NCBI RefSeq assembly: GCF_016918505.1
Contig: NZ_JAFFPZ010000003.1
Location: 1-64,000, forward strand
Origin: Desulforhopalus vacuolatus
GTDB taxonomy: Bacteria; Desulfobacterota; Desulfobulbia; Desulfobulbales; Desulfocapsaceae
Reading direction: 5' to 3'
DNA length: 64,000 nt
Part shown: piece by piece, positions 36,221 to 45,897 of the stretch
How positions within the stretch are numbered: position 1 is the stretch's first letter
Layout of the letters: the number at the start of each line of letters is the position of its first letter
Position numbers and translations under genes: made by a program
The notes under the pieces: model-generated
Seen by the model: only the letters and a program-made list of their open reading frames with translations
Told to the model about the DNA's origin: nothing
The model's database searches: none

Positions 36221-39200
36221 TTATTTCGACCCCTTTGGAGAGACGTTCATGAAATTGAACAAATCTAAATTGCCATCGTCTTTGGCCGGGGATTTTTTCT
36301 TTTTGTGGGGAGTCGAGGTCTTCTTTTTTTTGTCGTGTAGCCCTTGGGCGACCTCTTCTTCGTAGCGTTCGTGATTCAGCTTGAGCAGGCGTTGCAGAAC
36401 TTCACGCCGGGCTTCTTCGGAGATAGTGAAGCGGATGCCTTGCTTCGTTTCGTAGAATCCATGGCCGAGATCCAGATCATCCCAGCCGTATGCACTTGCG
36501 ACTGCCTCATCAAGTTGAACATGGAGATCTCTAAGTTTCCGGATGTCCATTGATGTTTCATCAGAATTACTCAACAGGTTCTGGATATCTGTAAGTCCAA
36601 CCGAACGTTTCCGCATTATAGTCGAGCGAACCGTAGAATACACCTCACCAGCAGACTCCGTTAGTACTGACTGCGGAGGAATGACAAGCGTTTGAAAACA
36701 ATCAGTTGGAGAATAATTAAGCGTAGTTGCCCCAAGTGTCGAAGTATAATGTCGAGCCCATTCCCAATGGAAACTACTTTGAAGGAAAGTAAAGAACGAG
36801 GCACTTTGAACCGGGAAAACAATTATCTTCTCATGGAAGACGTAGTCGGGAGGCAACATTGCAACTGAATTACTGGGACTCACCCTTGCGGTTACAACAA
36901 CCCTATCTAACTCTGCAATTTTTCGATATAGATTTACACGAGACCTCCAGAACTGCCACCAGGCGGCCTTTGCGACGGACGAAGACCGGCCAAGCCGGTC
37001 TTCTTTGACCCGCTGCTTAATTATCGCTAAGCAATCGGGATAGTTGGAGGCAACTGGACCTTCGTATCCAAGTGGCGCATCCTTTCGATTAAGTGGCCAA
37101 TCCCGAAAATTGATTACCCACCTGCGCGCAGTCTGCTCAGGCGACGAATTCAGATCGTCACCATCCAAGTACGGAAAAATGACGTCTTTGTTCTTCTTGT
37201 TTTGGGTAATCAAGACGTTTGCTTCTTCAGGAGATAGTATAAAACCCATCCCAAGTACTATTGAGCCCTGGAACGACAAATCACTGCTCGCAATCAATGT
37301 AAATGGCTCACCTGACACGACGTCTTTATCTGACAAAAAAGAGGTAATGCCCGTAACTGGCAATCCGTCTAACAGAGTTTCTCCCTGCCAAGGCCCTTTC
37401 CGCAACCAGACATGCGAAATTTCCAAACTGGCTGAACCAGGCCAACGTTCGCTTCGTTTGGCCCTGTAAATGCGGAGTCCACCTGCGATAATACGAGCCA
37501 ATCCAACGTCTCTGGTATCTCCCTGACAAATCGTGTTCGTTGCGAGTAGCCCTGCACTGCCGCTTGTTTTCAGAAAATCGCAAACCCTAAGGAAAAAGTA
37601 GGCACACAGATCAGCGTTCCCACTGCTACCTGGATATAGAGTTTTGGTCAACCAAACAAGGTAGCTGCCGCTAAGCACACCTCGAATTCGACGCCCACCG
37701 AGAAATGGTGGATTTCCAACAATCCCATCAAATCCACCCCGTTCGAACACCTCCGGGAATTCCAGTGCCCAATGAAAGGGCTTCCGTGATGGCTTGCCTG
37801 CCGGAATGTCTATAGAAAGTGATTTTCTCGCCTCAGCAATGATCTTCCGGCCGGTCTCATTATCACCTTCGATATAGGCGGCTGCCCAAGTAGAAAGGTT
37901 GTCCATGGCACTATCCAGCACTCGCTTGTTACCACCGGAGGCCAAAGCTTCACCGATCATGGCATCGGCAATGTGTTCGATATGTTCCAGTTTCTGCCGA
38001 GCCTGCTGGTCCAATCGCTCCATGTATTGAACGTCCCGGATATCCCGAATTGGGGTTTCCCGGAGCTGTTTGCGAAGTGCAAGTGCATCCTTGACCGCCG
38101 CTTCAATACTGGAAGCGAACATGGATATGGTCTGTTTTTTTTCCGGATGCAGCGAAAATTTGGTCAACTGCTCCAACTTGTGCAGTCCGAGCAGGCTGTC
38201 GCCGAAATGCAGGTTGTGGCCGAGAAAGCCAAAGGGTCTTCCCTTGGCCAGCGTGATCAGCCAGATGGAAAGCTTGGCCAGCTCCACGGCCAGCGGATTG
38301 AGGTCAACACCATACAGACATTTTTCCGCCACCAGGCGACGGGCAATCAATAACCGCTCATCCAGTGAATCGGGCATAGGCTCGGCACTTCCAGCCGATT
38401 CCAGAGTAACACCATCCACCGTAATAAATTTTCCTTGGCCTGCTTCCTTGCCCCACGCTTCGACCAACCGTTCGGAGAGCCAGCGGCAGACCTGAACGAG
38501 AAAGGCCCCGGAGCCCATGGCGGGATCGCAGATCTTCAGACTCAACAATTCGGATGACGACTTCAGCTTCCATTCATCACGAGGTTTTCCTTCTGCCGGA
38601 CCGACGTAGACCACCGGTTCGAGAGTGGTCTCGACGATACTTTCTGTCAGGGATTTCGGCGTGTAATGCGTGCCGGTTTCCCTTCTATCTGCACCAAGAG
38701 TGACGGCAAAAGAGTTAGCCCGGTAAACGATAAAGTCGCCCCATGCATCGGACCTCAAGAGATGGGCAAACGGTTTCAGTCGCTTGGCCAGTTCCATGTC
38801 ACCACCACAGACCGTGACGATCTTGCCGAAGGTAGCATCATCGACCTCTTTCGCCAGCGCTTTTGAAATGGCGCTCCTGCTTCTCAGTGTTGTGGTTTCG
38901 ATGATGGATATCAGCGCTTCGTCACCATCCAGTTGGGCCGATTCGAGTTCGGCCAGCGCGATATTGGGATTCTTCGCCTTCTGGGAGCCGAAGAGTCCCA
39001 GGGTATCCTTTGGCAATCTTCGGACGGTATGTTCCAAGAGACCTTCATAGACATGGCCAATCTGTTCCACGTCCAATGCCTTGTAGGAGAGCAGTAGCGC
39101 TCCGCCTCGTTGCTCCAGGACCTGCAACGCTTCGAGAAGCAGCAACACGGTTCGATTATCAATGGGGATAGGCTGAGCTGGTGTGTCAAGCCAGTGTGTT

Positions 39201-40321
39201 CCTTTGCTCCTGCCTTCGAGAAATGGGAACCGGTCTGGGTCAAATAGCGAGCCTCCCAGTGCGGGCATCCGCAATGATTCGTGTTCAATTCCGCCATAAA
39301 CGGCCCTGAACACGGCAAGCAGTCGTGTCCAGGCATCGTGCCTTCTTTCCAGCACTTCATAGCCGTGCTGGTCAGCCTCTTCGGCCAGCTGCCCACGTAT
39401 CGTACTGATCGCGTAATACTGATCGTAAATCGAATCACCAAGCAGCAAAAGACCTCGTTCTTCTGCGCACAATACGAAAACCAGCCGCATCATTACGGTC
39501 AACCCTGCTTCGTACAGTTCCGCTGGCGGAACGTCATGAAGGAGCTCCCGATTTCTGTCCTGATCAGCCTTGTCCAGACATTGCACGAGCACTTCGACAG
39601 CACGCTTGACCTGTTCACCGAGGGTGTCCGTGACTTCTTCGTGATGCTGAAGGGAATCTTCGAGCATGGCAGGAAGGGTTTCCTCTTTGGGACCAAACCA
39701 TCGGCGAACACTCAACAGCGACTGAAACGCTTTCAGCGTCACGGGCTCCTGAAACCAGAGGCGGGCATACCACGAAATATGGGAAGAGGTGTTACCAACA
39801 GGGGCATTCACGATCATCCAACGCTCACCGTTGGTAATGAGACCCAGCCGAACGCCGTTGTTCCGGCAGAGCAATGTCATACGCTCGAAAAGAGGAACGG
39901 GCCAGCCGTCTCCGACCTTCACTTTTTCCAGATCCGTCCCTTCCGGAAGGATAGACACGAACAGCATTGGATCGCCGCCACTCTCTGGCCGTAAAACGAA
40001 GTCAGGTGAAAACTGTCCATCTCCGTCAATAGACTTGTAGATGAAATCATTCTTCGCTGGCTGCAAAACCGCATCTTCGTATTCCAGCAGCTCCCTGAGC
40101 ACCAGTTCATTCCAGGCCCGATGTAGTTCGGGTAGCTGCGGATCGCCTTCTTCCACAGCGTCACACCACTCGTCATAAGCAGACCAAAGTCGTTTCTTTC
40201 TATAATTTTCCAGTGACTCCAGTCCCTGAGGGAATATCTTTTCCAGCACGGATAACGCCAGAAAAGGACCGGACACTTCGATCATTGAGAGCCACTCGTT
40301 ATGTTGTGACATGTATTTCAT
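36221..40321 (-). CDS. drmMI: DISARM adenine-specific DNA methyltransferase DrmMI
   Basis: A 1366-residue N6-adenine methyltransferase of the large Eco57I/BREX-PglX-like type. The SAM motif DPAMGSGAFLV lies near residue 598, preceded by THYTPKSLTESIV, and the catalytic motif NPPFLGG is near 870. The first 560 residues are helical and target-recognition regions fill the C-terminal third. It marks host DNA so that DISARM spares it. GGAGG precedes the ATG, which is 3 bp after the drmD stop. DrmMI defines class 1 DISARM together with DrmD. The Lys-rich C-terminus (KKKKTSTPHKKKKSPAK) may contact DNA. Confidence 0.9.
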   Translation of the reverse strand: MKYMSQHNEWLSMIEVSGPFLALSVLEKIFPQGLESLENYRKKRLWSAYDEWCDAVEEGDPQLPELHRAWNELVLRELLEYEDAVLQPAKNDFIYKSIDGDGQFSPDFVLRPESGGDPMLFVSILPEGTDLEKVKVGDGWPVPLFERMTLLCRNNGVRLGLITNGERWMIVNAPVGNTSSHISWYARLWFQEPVTLKAFQSLLSVRRWFGPKEETLPAMLEDSLQHHEEVTDTLGEQVKRAVEVLVQCLDKADQDRNRELLHDVPPAELYEAGLTVMMRLVFVLCAEERGLLLLGDSIYDQYYAISTIRGQLAEEADQHGYEVLERRHDAWTRLLAVFRAVYGGIEHESLRMPALGGSLFDPDRFPFLEGRSKGTHWLDTPAQPIPIDNRTVLLLLEALQVLEQRGGALLLSYKALDVEQIGHVYEGLLEHTVRRLPKDTLGLFGSQKAKNPNIALAELESAQLDGDEALISIIETTTLRSRSAISKALAKEVDDATFGKIVTVCGGDMELAKRLKPFAHLLRSDAWGDFIVYRANSFAVTLGADRRETGTHYTPKSLTESIVETTLEPVVYVGPAEGKPRDEWKLKSSSELLSLKICDPAMGSGAFLVQVCRWLSERLVEAWGKEAGQGKFITVDGVTLESAGSAEPMPDSLDERLLIARRLVAEKCLYGVDLNPLAVELAKLSIWLITLAKGRPFGFLGHNLHFGDSLLGLHKLEQLTKFSLHPEKKQTISMFASSIEAAVKDALALRKQLRETPIRDIRDVQYMERLDQQARQKLEHIEHIADAMIGEALASGGNKRVLDSAMDNLSTWAAAYIEGDNETGRKIIAEARKSLSIDIPAGKPSRKPFHWALEFPEVFERGGFDGIVGNPPFLGGRRIRGVLSGSYLVWLTKTLYPGSSGNADLCAYFFLRVCDFLKTSGSAGLLATNTICQGDTRDVGLARIIAGGLRIYRAKRSERWPGSASLEISHVWLRKGPWQGETLLDGLPVTGITSFLSDKDVVSGEPFTLIASSDLSFQGSIVLGMGFILSPEEANVLITQNKKNKDVIFPYLDGDDLNSSPEQTARRWVINFRDWPLNRKDAPLGYEGPVASNYPDCLAIIKQRVKEDRLGRSSSVAKAAWWQFWRSRVNLYRKIAELDRVVVTARVSPSNSVAMLPPDYVFHEKIIVFPVQSASFFTFLQSSFHWEWARHYTSTLGATTLNYSPTDCFQTLVIPPQSVLTESAGEVYSTVRSTIMRKRSVGLTDIQNLLSNSDETSMDIRKLRDLHVQLDEAVASAYGWDDLDLGHGFYETKQGIRFTISEEARREVLQRLLKLNHERYEEEVAQGLHDKKKKTSTPHKKKKSPAKDDGNLDLFNFMNVSPKGSK

Positions 40322-40323
40322 TC

Positions 40324-43300
40324 TCAGCAGCCTCCCTTTTGTGACTCAGGCACAAGAAAGACCACGGCTACCGGAAAGGTTCGGTCAGTTAATCCTGCGT
40401 AACGTTTCTCTATTGCCGCTTTTTCCAGCTCTCGCTCTTCAGGGATTCGTGCGAGTCGTATCCGAAGCGCTTCGATATCCTTTCGAATCTGGTTGCGTTC
40501 TTCCGGTTCGAATCCGGGAAGAACCATCTGCTTCGGGAGGGCATCATCCTTCAATTCATTGTGGATCGTCCTTTCGAGTTCACCGAGGACATTCATCAAA
40601 TCGTCAATCTCACCATCTTTCCTGCGACCCAAGGTGTTTTCAAGGAAACGAAGCCTGTCTTTCGAACGGGCTTCCAGAGTGGCACGAATGGAACTTTCCT
40701 GTTTTTCGAAGCGCTCGGTCAGGATGTCCAAAAAACCGCTTTTCGGGTCAAACGCCACAGCCTTGTTCAATAAATCCTGCAGTCGGCCTTGTTGGGGAAT
40801 TCTCGTAAACCCGGTGTGTTTGAGTTCACCACCCGAGATCGTTATCTCTTCGTGCAGGCGGTGATGGTCACCTCCGGTGATGACCAGACGGGACCAGACA
40901 AGCACGGCAGGCGTTTCCAGTTCCTTGTCGGGAACGGCCTTGACACTCACCCGGTGAAGTTTTTTCACGTCATCCAGTTTCCAGAGTTCTTCCCGCAAGA
41001 GCCGAAGGCACATCTGGACCAGTCGATGGTTCAGGTGGGCCAGGACAACATCGTCGCGGCCTTTGGCAACTTCGTGATCGAAGGTTATCGGTCTCCTTTC
41101 ACCCGTGTGTGGATGCTCCAGCCCCGCTGTGGCACGTCCCCACGAACCGGGCAGAACTGGAACCTCCCAAACGCTGCCATCAGATGTTCCGGGCAGAGTG
41201 GCCGGTTTTAGAGGTGGCTTTTCTGCAAGCTCCAATGCAATGGAAACGGCTCTATAAACATGCTCGGAAGAAAGATGGAAGTCGGTTTTCGCCTCCATGA
41301 GCCTTTCATGCAGCTTGCCTATCTTTTCTTGAAGGCGCCGTTCGGCGGCAACGTATTTTCTTGCCTTTGCGGCCTTGGCTTCGGCATCGGTCGTATCAAG
41401 AACTGTTCTTTTGCCCAGCATGGCTTCTTCTATTTGCTGGGCGATGACCGGGCCGACACTTCCAAGGTCCTCCCGGATGGTATCAATCTTGAGCACCGCT
41501 CTCATCAAATATTCGTGGTCACCTTCTATCTGACCGACCTTTTTCGAATAGATCGACGTGTTCGACTCGAAACCTTTTCCCACAGGATGCCAGATGAAGA
41601 CCTCGGATTCCTTCTGGCCGTGTCGGTCAATTCGACCGTTCCTCTGTTCCATGACGTTCGGATTCCATGGAATTTCGATATGAATCATGTAATTACAGTA
41701 ATTCTGCAGGTCGATACCTTCGGAGGCCGCATCAGTTGCCAGGAGAATGCGAACGGGTGATATGTCTGGATGTGCCTGAAAGGCGGCCTTGATTTTTTCA
41801 CGATCTTTCTGATCGACACCCCCATGCATCAGCATCAGGTGTTCTCCACCGAATCCATGAGAGGTCAGGATTTGTTCCATCCAGACATGAGTCGCACGGA
41901 ATTCTGTAAAGAGAATTACTCGTTTTCCGTTCCATTGCCCATCCGTCTTCAAGTAAGTCTCAAGCCAGTCGACGATGGCGATGGCTTTGGCATCCATCCT
42001 GTTTTTCGTTTTTTCAGCCCATGCCGTCAGTTTGTCGAGCATCTGCCGTTGTTCCTGATCAAGGGGAACAGACAGCTCACCGGCGGCTTCCACCGCTTCG
42101 TATTGAGCCGCTTCATAAAGCTGATCATTGGCAAAATCCTCTTCCGCCTTAAGGATAGCTTTCTTGAGGATCTTGTCATCCATAACACCGGTCTTTTGTT
42201 TCGATCTGGGCCGTTCCAGACTCTCCCGGTGTTTGGCCAGCGTTCCGGCGAAAGCCAGAGGAGACGAGAAAAGGCGTTTCTTCAGTAACTTGTGAACGAA
42301 ATCAGATCCATACCTGAAAGAACTGCCTTTAACACTCATTGCTCGAGAAGCCGTGAATTGTCTTAGAAGGTCATGGATTTCATGTTCTTCTTTCGAATAT
42401 TCGATTTCCAAAGGCATCAAACGCCTTTTCGGGTACAACGGATTTCCATCCGCATCAACGAGGTCTGTCTTGAGCCGTCTCACCATCACACGTTGCAACT
42501 GTTTTTCGTCCGGCATGACGGATCGTGCAAAGCGCTGGTCATCCAGTAATTCCAAAAGAGAGGTGAACGATTCCTGATAGCCATTGTGCGGAGTGGCACT
42601 CAAAAACAACTTATGTTCGAAATGCGGCGCGATAGTCCTGATCAAACGGGTCCTCTGGCTTTCGAGGGCATATTTCGAGGCGGTCGAAGGTGCGACATTG
42701 TGTGCTTCATCAATAATCAGGATGTCGAACTTTCGTGGATAGGTAATAGTTGGAGGCAAGCAGTTCTTGACCAATCGAAGCCCTTCACCACTCTTCATCC
42801 AGTCCATGGAAGTGATGAGCCTTGGGAATGAAGTCCAGGGGTTGGCGTGTATGCCGCGTTCACGGCGCAACTGTTTGATGTAATCGGTATCTACAATTCG
42901 AAATTCCAACCCGAACTTTTCCCACATCTCGACCTGCCATTTGACCTGTAGAGATGCCGGGCACACAATGAAAACCGTTCTCGCTCGGTGTCGAACAAGG
43001 AGTTCCTGTACAACGAGACCAGCTTCGATGGTTTTACCCAGACCAACATCATCCGCTATCAACAGATTGACACGCGCCATGTCGATAGCTCGCACCAATG
43101 GGTCGAGCTGGTAATCTTCTATGGTTATTCCACTCCGGAACGGGGCCTGCAGGAAAGACCTGTCGGCATTCGTCACTGCACCCCAGCGAACGGCATCCAA
43201 AAAAGCATCCGATTTGTCTTCGGAGTCGATTCCGGTAATACGAGGCATCCCTGCCTTTTCGAGAATCTGGGCTCCGGGTTCTATCTGCCAGGCGACCTGC

Positions 43301-43494
43301 AACTCTTCGCCTGGTGAATCTTCATCCAGTGAAGACAGCGTGACGATATGTTGTTTACCTCTGGCTTCAAATGACTGCCCCTGGACATCACTGACGACCC
43401 ACTGACGCCTTCTCACTTCGACAAGTTGACCAGGCTCCGGGACGACGGAAGAGACTCCTTGAAATTCTTTTTCTTTCTCAAATTTTTTCAACAT
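40324..43494 (-). CDS. drmD: DISARM SNF2-type helicase DrmD
   Basis: A 1056-residue Snf2/Rad54-like superfamily 2 ATPase: Walker A DDVGLGKTIEAGLV near residue 153, DEAH box IIDEAHNVAPSTASKY near 261, LSATPHNGYQESF (motif III), and the C-terminal helicase part LLATDAASEGIDLQNYCN and QRNGRIDRHGQ near 618. A helical C-terminal region of 400 residues follows. This is the DrmD helicase of class 1 DISARM. The start has GGAGAG upstream and is 12 bp after the cytosine methyltransferase gene. No lesion is seen. Confidence 0.9.
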   Translation of the reverse strand: MLKKFEKEKEFQGVSSVVPEPGQLVEVRRRQWVVSDVQGQSFEARGKQHIVTLSSLDEDSPGEELQVAWQIEPGAQILEKAGMPRITGIDSEDKSDAFLDAVRWGAVTNADRSFLQAPFRSGITIEDYQLDPLVRAIDMARVNLLIADDVGLGKTIEAGLVVQELLVRHRARTVFIVCPASLQVKWQVEMWEKFGLEFRIVDTDYIKQLRRERGIHANPWTSFPRLITSMDWMKSGEGLRLVKNCLPPTITYPRKFDILIIDEAHNVAPSTASKYALESQRTRLIRTIAPHFEHKLFLSATPHNGYQESFTSLLELLDDQRFARSVMPDEKQLQRVMVRRLKTDLVDADGNPLYPKRRLMPLEIEYSKEEHEIHDLLRQFTASRAMSVKGSSFRYGSDFVHKLLKKRLFSSPLAFAGTLAKHRESLERPRSKQKTGVMDDKILKKAILKAEEDFANDQLYEAAQYEAVEAAGELSVPLDQEQRQMLDKLTAWAEKTKNRMDAKAIAIVDWLETYLKTDGQWNGKRVILFTEFRATHVWMEQILTSHGFGGEHLMLMHGGVDQKDREKIKAAFQAHPDISPVRILLATDAASEGIDLQNYCNYMIHIEIPWNPNVMEQRNGRIDRHGQKESEVFIWHPVGKGFESNTSIYSKKVGQIEGDHEYLMRAVLKIDTIREDLGSVGPVIAQQIEEAMLGKRTVLDTTDAEAKAAKARKYVAAERRLQEKIGKLHERLMEAKTDFHLSSEHVYRAVSIALELAEKPPLKPATLPGTSDGSVWEVPVLPGSWGRATAGLEHPHTGERRPITFDHEVAKGRDDVVLAHLNHRLVQMCLRLLREELWKLDDVKKLHRVSVKAVPDKELETPAVLVWSRLVITGGDHHRLHEEITISGGELKHTGFTRIPQQGRLQDLLNKAVAFDPKSGFLDILTERFEKQESSIRATLEARSKDRLRFLENTLGRRKDGEIDDLMNVLGELERTIHNELKDDALPKQMVLPGFEPEERNQIRKDIEALRIRLARIPEERELEKAAIEKRYAGLTDRTFPVAVVFLVPESQKGGC

Positions 43495-43506
43495 GGTGCT
43501 CTCCGT

Positions 43507-44604
43507 CTATACTTCATCACAGACGGAAAGGTTGTACTCCGTCACATGTTTCAAAATGCTTTTTCCAATGAGTTCCCCAAGCTGCACAGGAACTGCATTC
43601 CCGATAAGCCGACCGAGCACCTTTTTGCTGATAGGCTCGCCGGGAGCCGTAAATTTGTATTTCTTGGGGAAACTCTGGAGTATCGCACCTTCACGCAGAG
43701 AGATTGCCCTATTTTGTTCGGGGTGGCCAAATCGGCCGTTTCCGAAACCGAAAAACTGAGTAGTTATGGTCGGAGCCGGTTCATTCCAACGCATACGTCC
43801 ATAAACACTCCGGTAGGTCTTTCCGCTTTTCTTCTTGTGACAATCGGCAACCAGTTCCTCGGGCCAATCCCGCCACGTTCCACCAGGCGTGGAAACAAGT
43901 ATGCGCTGATAGTTGGTTTTGGAAAGGCTGGAACTTTGATGCAATGGATCTTTAGAGTCAATCGCTCCCGCTTCAATCGAAGGCAACTTGCCGATAGCCT
44001 CCTTGACGGTTTTGGTCTTTTTCTTGAATTCCTTCGGGCTTAGCAATTTGATTGAACCCAATTGCGAAGCGAGCAATACCAAACGGTTCCGTTGCTGCGG
44101 TAACCCATACTCAGCACAATTAACGACCTGATAATCAACGTGATAGCCCCGAGCTTTCAAGTCGGCAACGAATTCCTTGAAAACATCCTGATCCATCAAC
44201 CCGGGTACGTTTTCCATGGTCACCAGTTCAGGCTCTGTCTCTCGAATCAAACGTGAAAATTGAAGGAGCAGCCACCAGCGTTTGTCAGACGAGTCAGCCT
44301 TTTGATTATATGAAGAAAAGGTCTGACAAGGTGCACAACCTGCCAGAAGTTTCAGTCGGGAGCCGTTGTATGCACCAAGTAGTTCGGAGGCTTCTACATC
44401 ATCGACGGATTTCAGGAGAAAGCTGGCGTTGTTGTTTGCTGAATATGGGTATTTACAGGCCGGATCAATATCAATACCAAGATTGACGGCTATACCTGAT
44501 TTTTCGAGCCCATGAGTCAATCCTCCGGCACCGCAAAACAAATCCACTGCACATATTGAGTGCAATGAAACAGTCTCTTTTTTATTTACGCCCTTACTAC
44601 CCAT
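43507..44604 (-). CDS. C5-cytosine DNA methyltransferase, DrmMII-like, in the DISARM operon
   Basis: A 365-residue Dcm-family enzyme with all key motifs: I (DLFCGAGGLTHGL, residues 21-33), IV (GCAPCQTFS, catalytic Cys93), VI (ENVPG, 131-135), VIII (QQRNR, about 170) and X (RLIGNAVPVQLGE, near 336), with a short target-recognition region between VIII and IX. It transfers methyl groups to C5 of cytosine in a specific site that cannot be read from sequence. In published DISARM classes a cytosine enzyme (DrmMII) marks class 2, whereas drmD/drmMI mark class 1; here both types occur. GAGGAAAAG precedes the ATG, which overlaps the stop of the HTH gene by one base. Confidence 0.9.
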   Translation of the reverse strand: MGSKGVNKKETVSLHSICAVDLFCGAGGLTHGLEKSGIAVNLGIDIDPACKYPYSANNNASFLLKSVDDVEASELLGAYNGSRLKLLAGCAPCQTFSSYNQKADSSDKRWWLLLQFSRLIRETEPELVTMENVPGLMDQDVFKEFVADLKARGYHVDYQVVNCAEYGLPQQRNRLVLLASQLGSIKLLSPKEFKKKTKTVKEAIGKLPSIEAGAIDSKDPLHQSSSLSKTNYQRILVSTPGGTWRDWPEELVADCHKKKSGKTYRSVYGRMRWNEPAPTITTQFFGFGNGRFGHPEQNRAISLREGAILQSFPKKYKFTAPGEPISKKVLGRLIGNAVPVQLGELIGKSILKHVTEYNLSVCDEV

Positions 44605-44810
44605 TATTTCTTTTCCTCACTATCATTAGAAAAGGATGTTTCAGCGGCACCGCTTTCCACCCATTTATCCACTTGATCTTTTTTAAATTTCCAAAGACGG
44701 CCGATTTTATGGCCAGGCATACCTTTTTCACTTATCCATTTATAGACCGTATCTCGCTTGATTCCGAGATAGTCTCCAATTTCATCTACGGATAGCCATC
44801 TGTCTTCCAT
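44604..44810 (-). CDS. Small excisionase-type helix-turn-helix protein, first gene of the DISARM operon
   Basis: From the ATG at 44810 (GGAGG 5 bases upstream; an ATG at 44825 is in frame) the product has 68 residues. WLSVDEIGDYLGIKRDTVYKWISEKGMPGHKIGRLWKFKKDQVDKWV is an HTH_17/MerR-like winged helix as in excisionases and small regulators. The end is acidic. It overlaps the methyltransferase start by one base, so it is probably co-translated and may regulate the locus, or it may derive from a mobile element. Confidence 0.8.
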   Translation of the reverse strand: MEDRWLSVDEIGDYLGIKRDTVYKWISEKGMPGHKIGRLWKFKKDQVDKWVESGAAETSFSNDSEEKK

Positions 44811-44825
44811 TTTCGCCTCCATCAT

Positions 44826-45630
44826 TCTTTTGAGGGCCGCCTAAAGGCTCACCAGGTAGTTGACCGGAAAGCATCCCAGATAGGCGCAATCCGGCTGCAT
44901 TAGGTTAAACAGGGTTAAAGATATATAGATGAAATGAAAAAACCAAGCTTTATTCCCGGATTTAGCCGAATTTAGAAGAACTTAGAAGATTTTATTGCCG
45001 CCTCAGTATCCACTGAGGTAAACATAACCCCGAAAAAGATGATCAAAGCCATAATATGTCCAGCAAGCGTGCAGGAAATTTAAGCTTCCAATCGCTAACA
45101 GAGCCATCTGGTACATGCTGCAGCCATTTAGATTGAATGTCTCCAGCCGATTGATGGGCGACAGATCGAAACCCGGATTGGCGAAGGTCATCAGTTCCCC
45201 GTGGTTCAAATCCCAGCCTTGCAATTGAGGACTGTTTTTTCGCATCATATATTCCCACCATAAATCCTGAAGATTTCAAAAAAAGGACAAAGAATTTTGC
45301 CCAAAAATAAACCTGTCAATGTAATTGAAAAGCAACTGCTCAAGTTCAGCACGTTTGATGGTGCCAATTACCGTGCTGCCTGAAAAAAGATCTCTGTCTA
45401 CCTCGGCATAGCGCGGCAGGCCAAGTCTCGAAAACAAATAATCGGCGCTAAAGATGGTATTGTTGATACTTCCAATGATGATGCAGCAAGAGGCAGGAGA
45501 CTGTTACGGCTGTCGGTTTCGCGGCCCCGGGTGAGCCAACGGGTAATGTTTCATGAGGATTATAGCCTGTCGGCTGGTGGGGTTTTGAAAAGAGGTCAAA
45601 ACAACCGAACCCCCTTGAATACAGAGAACA
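44826..45630. other. Gap upstream of the DISARM operon, no supported gene
   Basis: Should hold the DISARM promoter, but I cannot assign -35/-10 boxes with confidence. A short hairpin (CCTCAG TATCCA CTGAGG) sits at 45002-45019. Open frames near 45003-45279 (minus) and 45531-45851 (plus) have no ribosome site and no recognisable family; the second runs into the R1 repeat and tRNA. They may be remnants. Confidence 0.4.
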
Positions 45631-45719
45631 ATTTTAGATCCTGTTTATCCATTCGTGATCACCCAACAAAATGTCCACGCAGCCGCATTCTCTGGTCAAT
45701 AAAAAATGTAAATGGTATG
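45631..45719 (+). repeat. Dispersed repeat R1 block, right flank of the DISARM locus
   Basis: CCTGTTTATCCATTCGTGAT, ATGTCCACGCAGCCGCATTC and AAAATGTAAATGGTAT match 26566-26656 in inverted orientation and 53375-53459 in direct orientation. Confidence 0.8.
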
Positions 45720-45754
45720 AGCGTCCACCTGCTCAATGGTCCGGGTGCAAAGAA

Positions 45755-45793
45755 CAAAAAAAGGCACCCACAGAAAATATTCTGTAAGTGCCT
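45755..45793 (-). terminator. Intrinsic terminator after tRNA-Gly
   Basis: On the minus strand AGGCACTTACAGAA pairs with TTCTGTGGGTGCCT around a TATT loop, followed by TTTTTTT. It lies 9 bp downstream of the tRNA 3-prime end. Confidence 0.9.
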
Positions 45794-45801
45794 GATATTA
45801 C

Positions 45802-45876
<75 letters not shown>

Positions 45877-45897
45877 AAAGATCTACTGTGAGCACTT

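Noticed and set aside
45003-45279. Two overlapping minus-strand open frames of about 80 codons
   Set aside because: No ribosome site or recognisable family, and they overlap in different frames.
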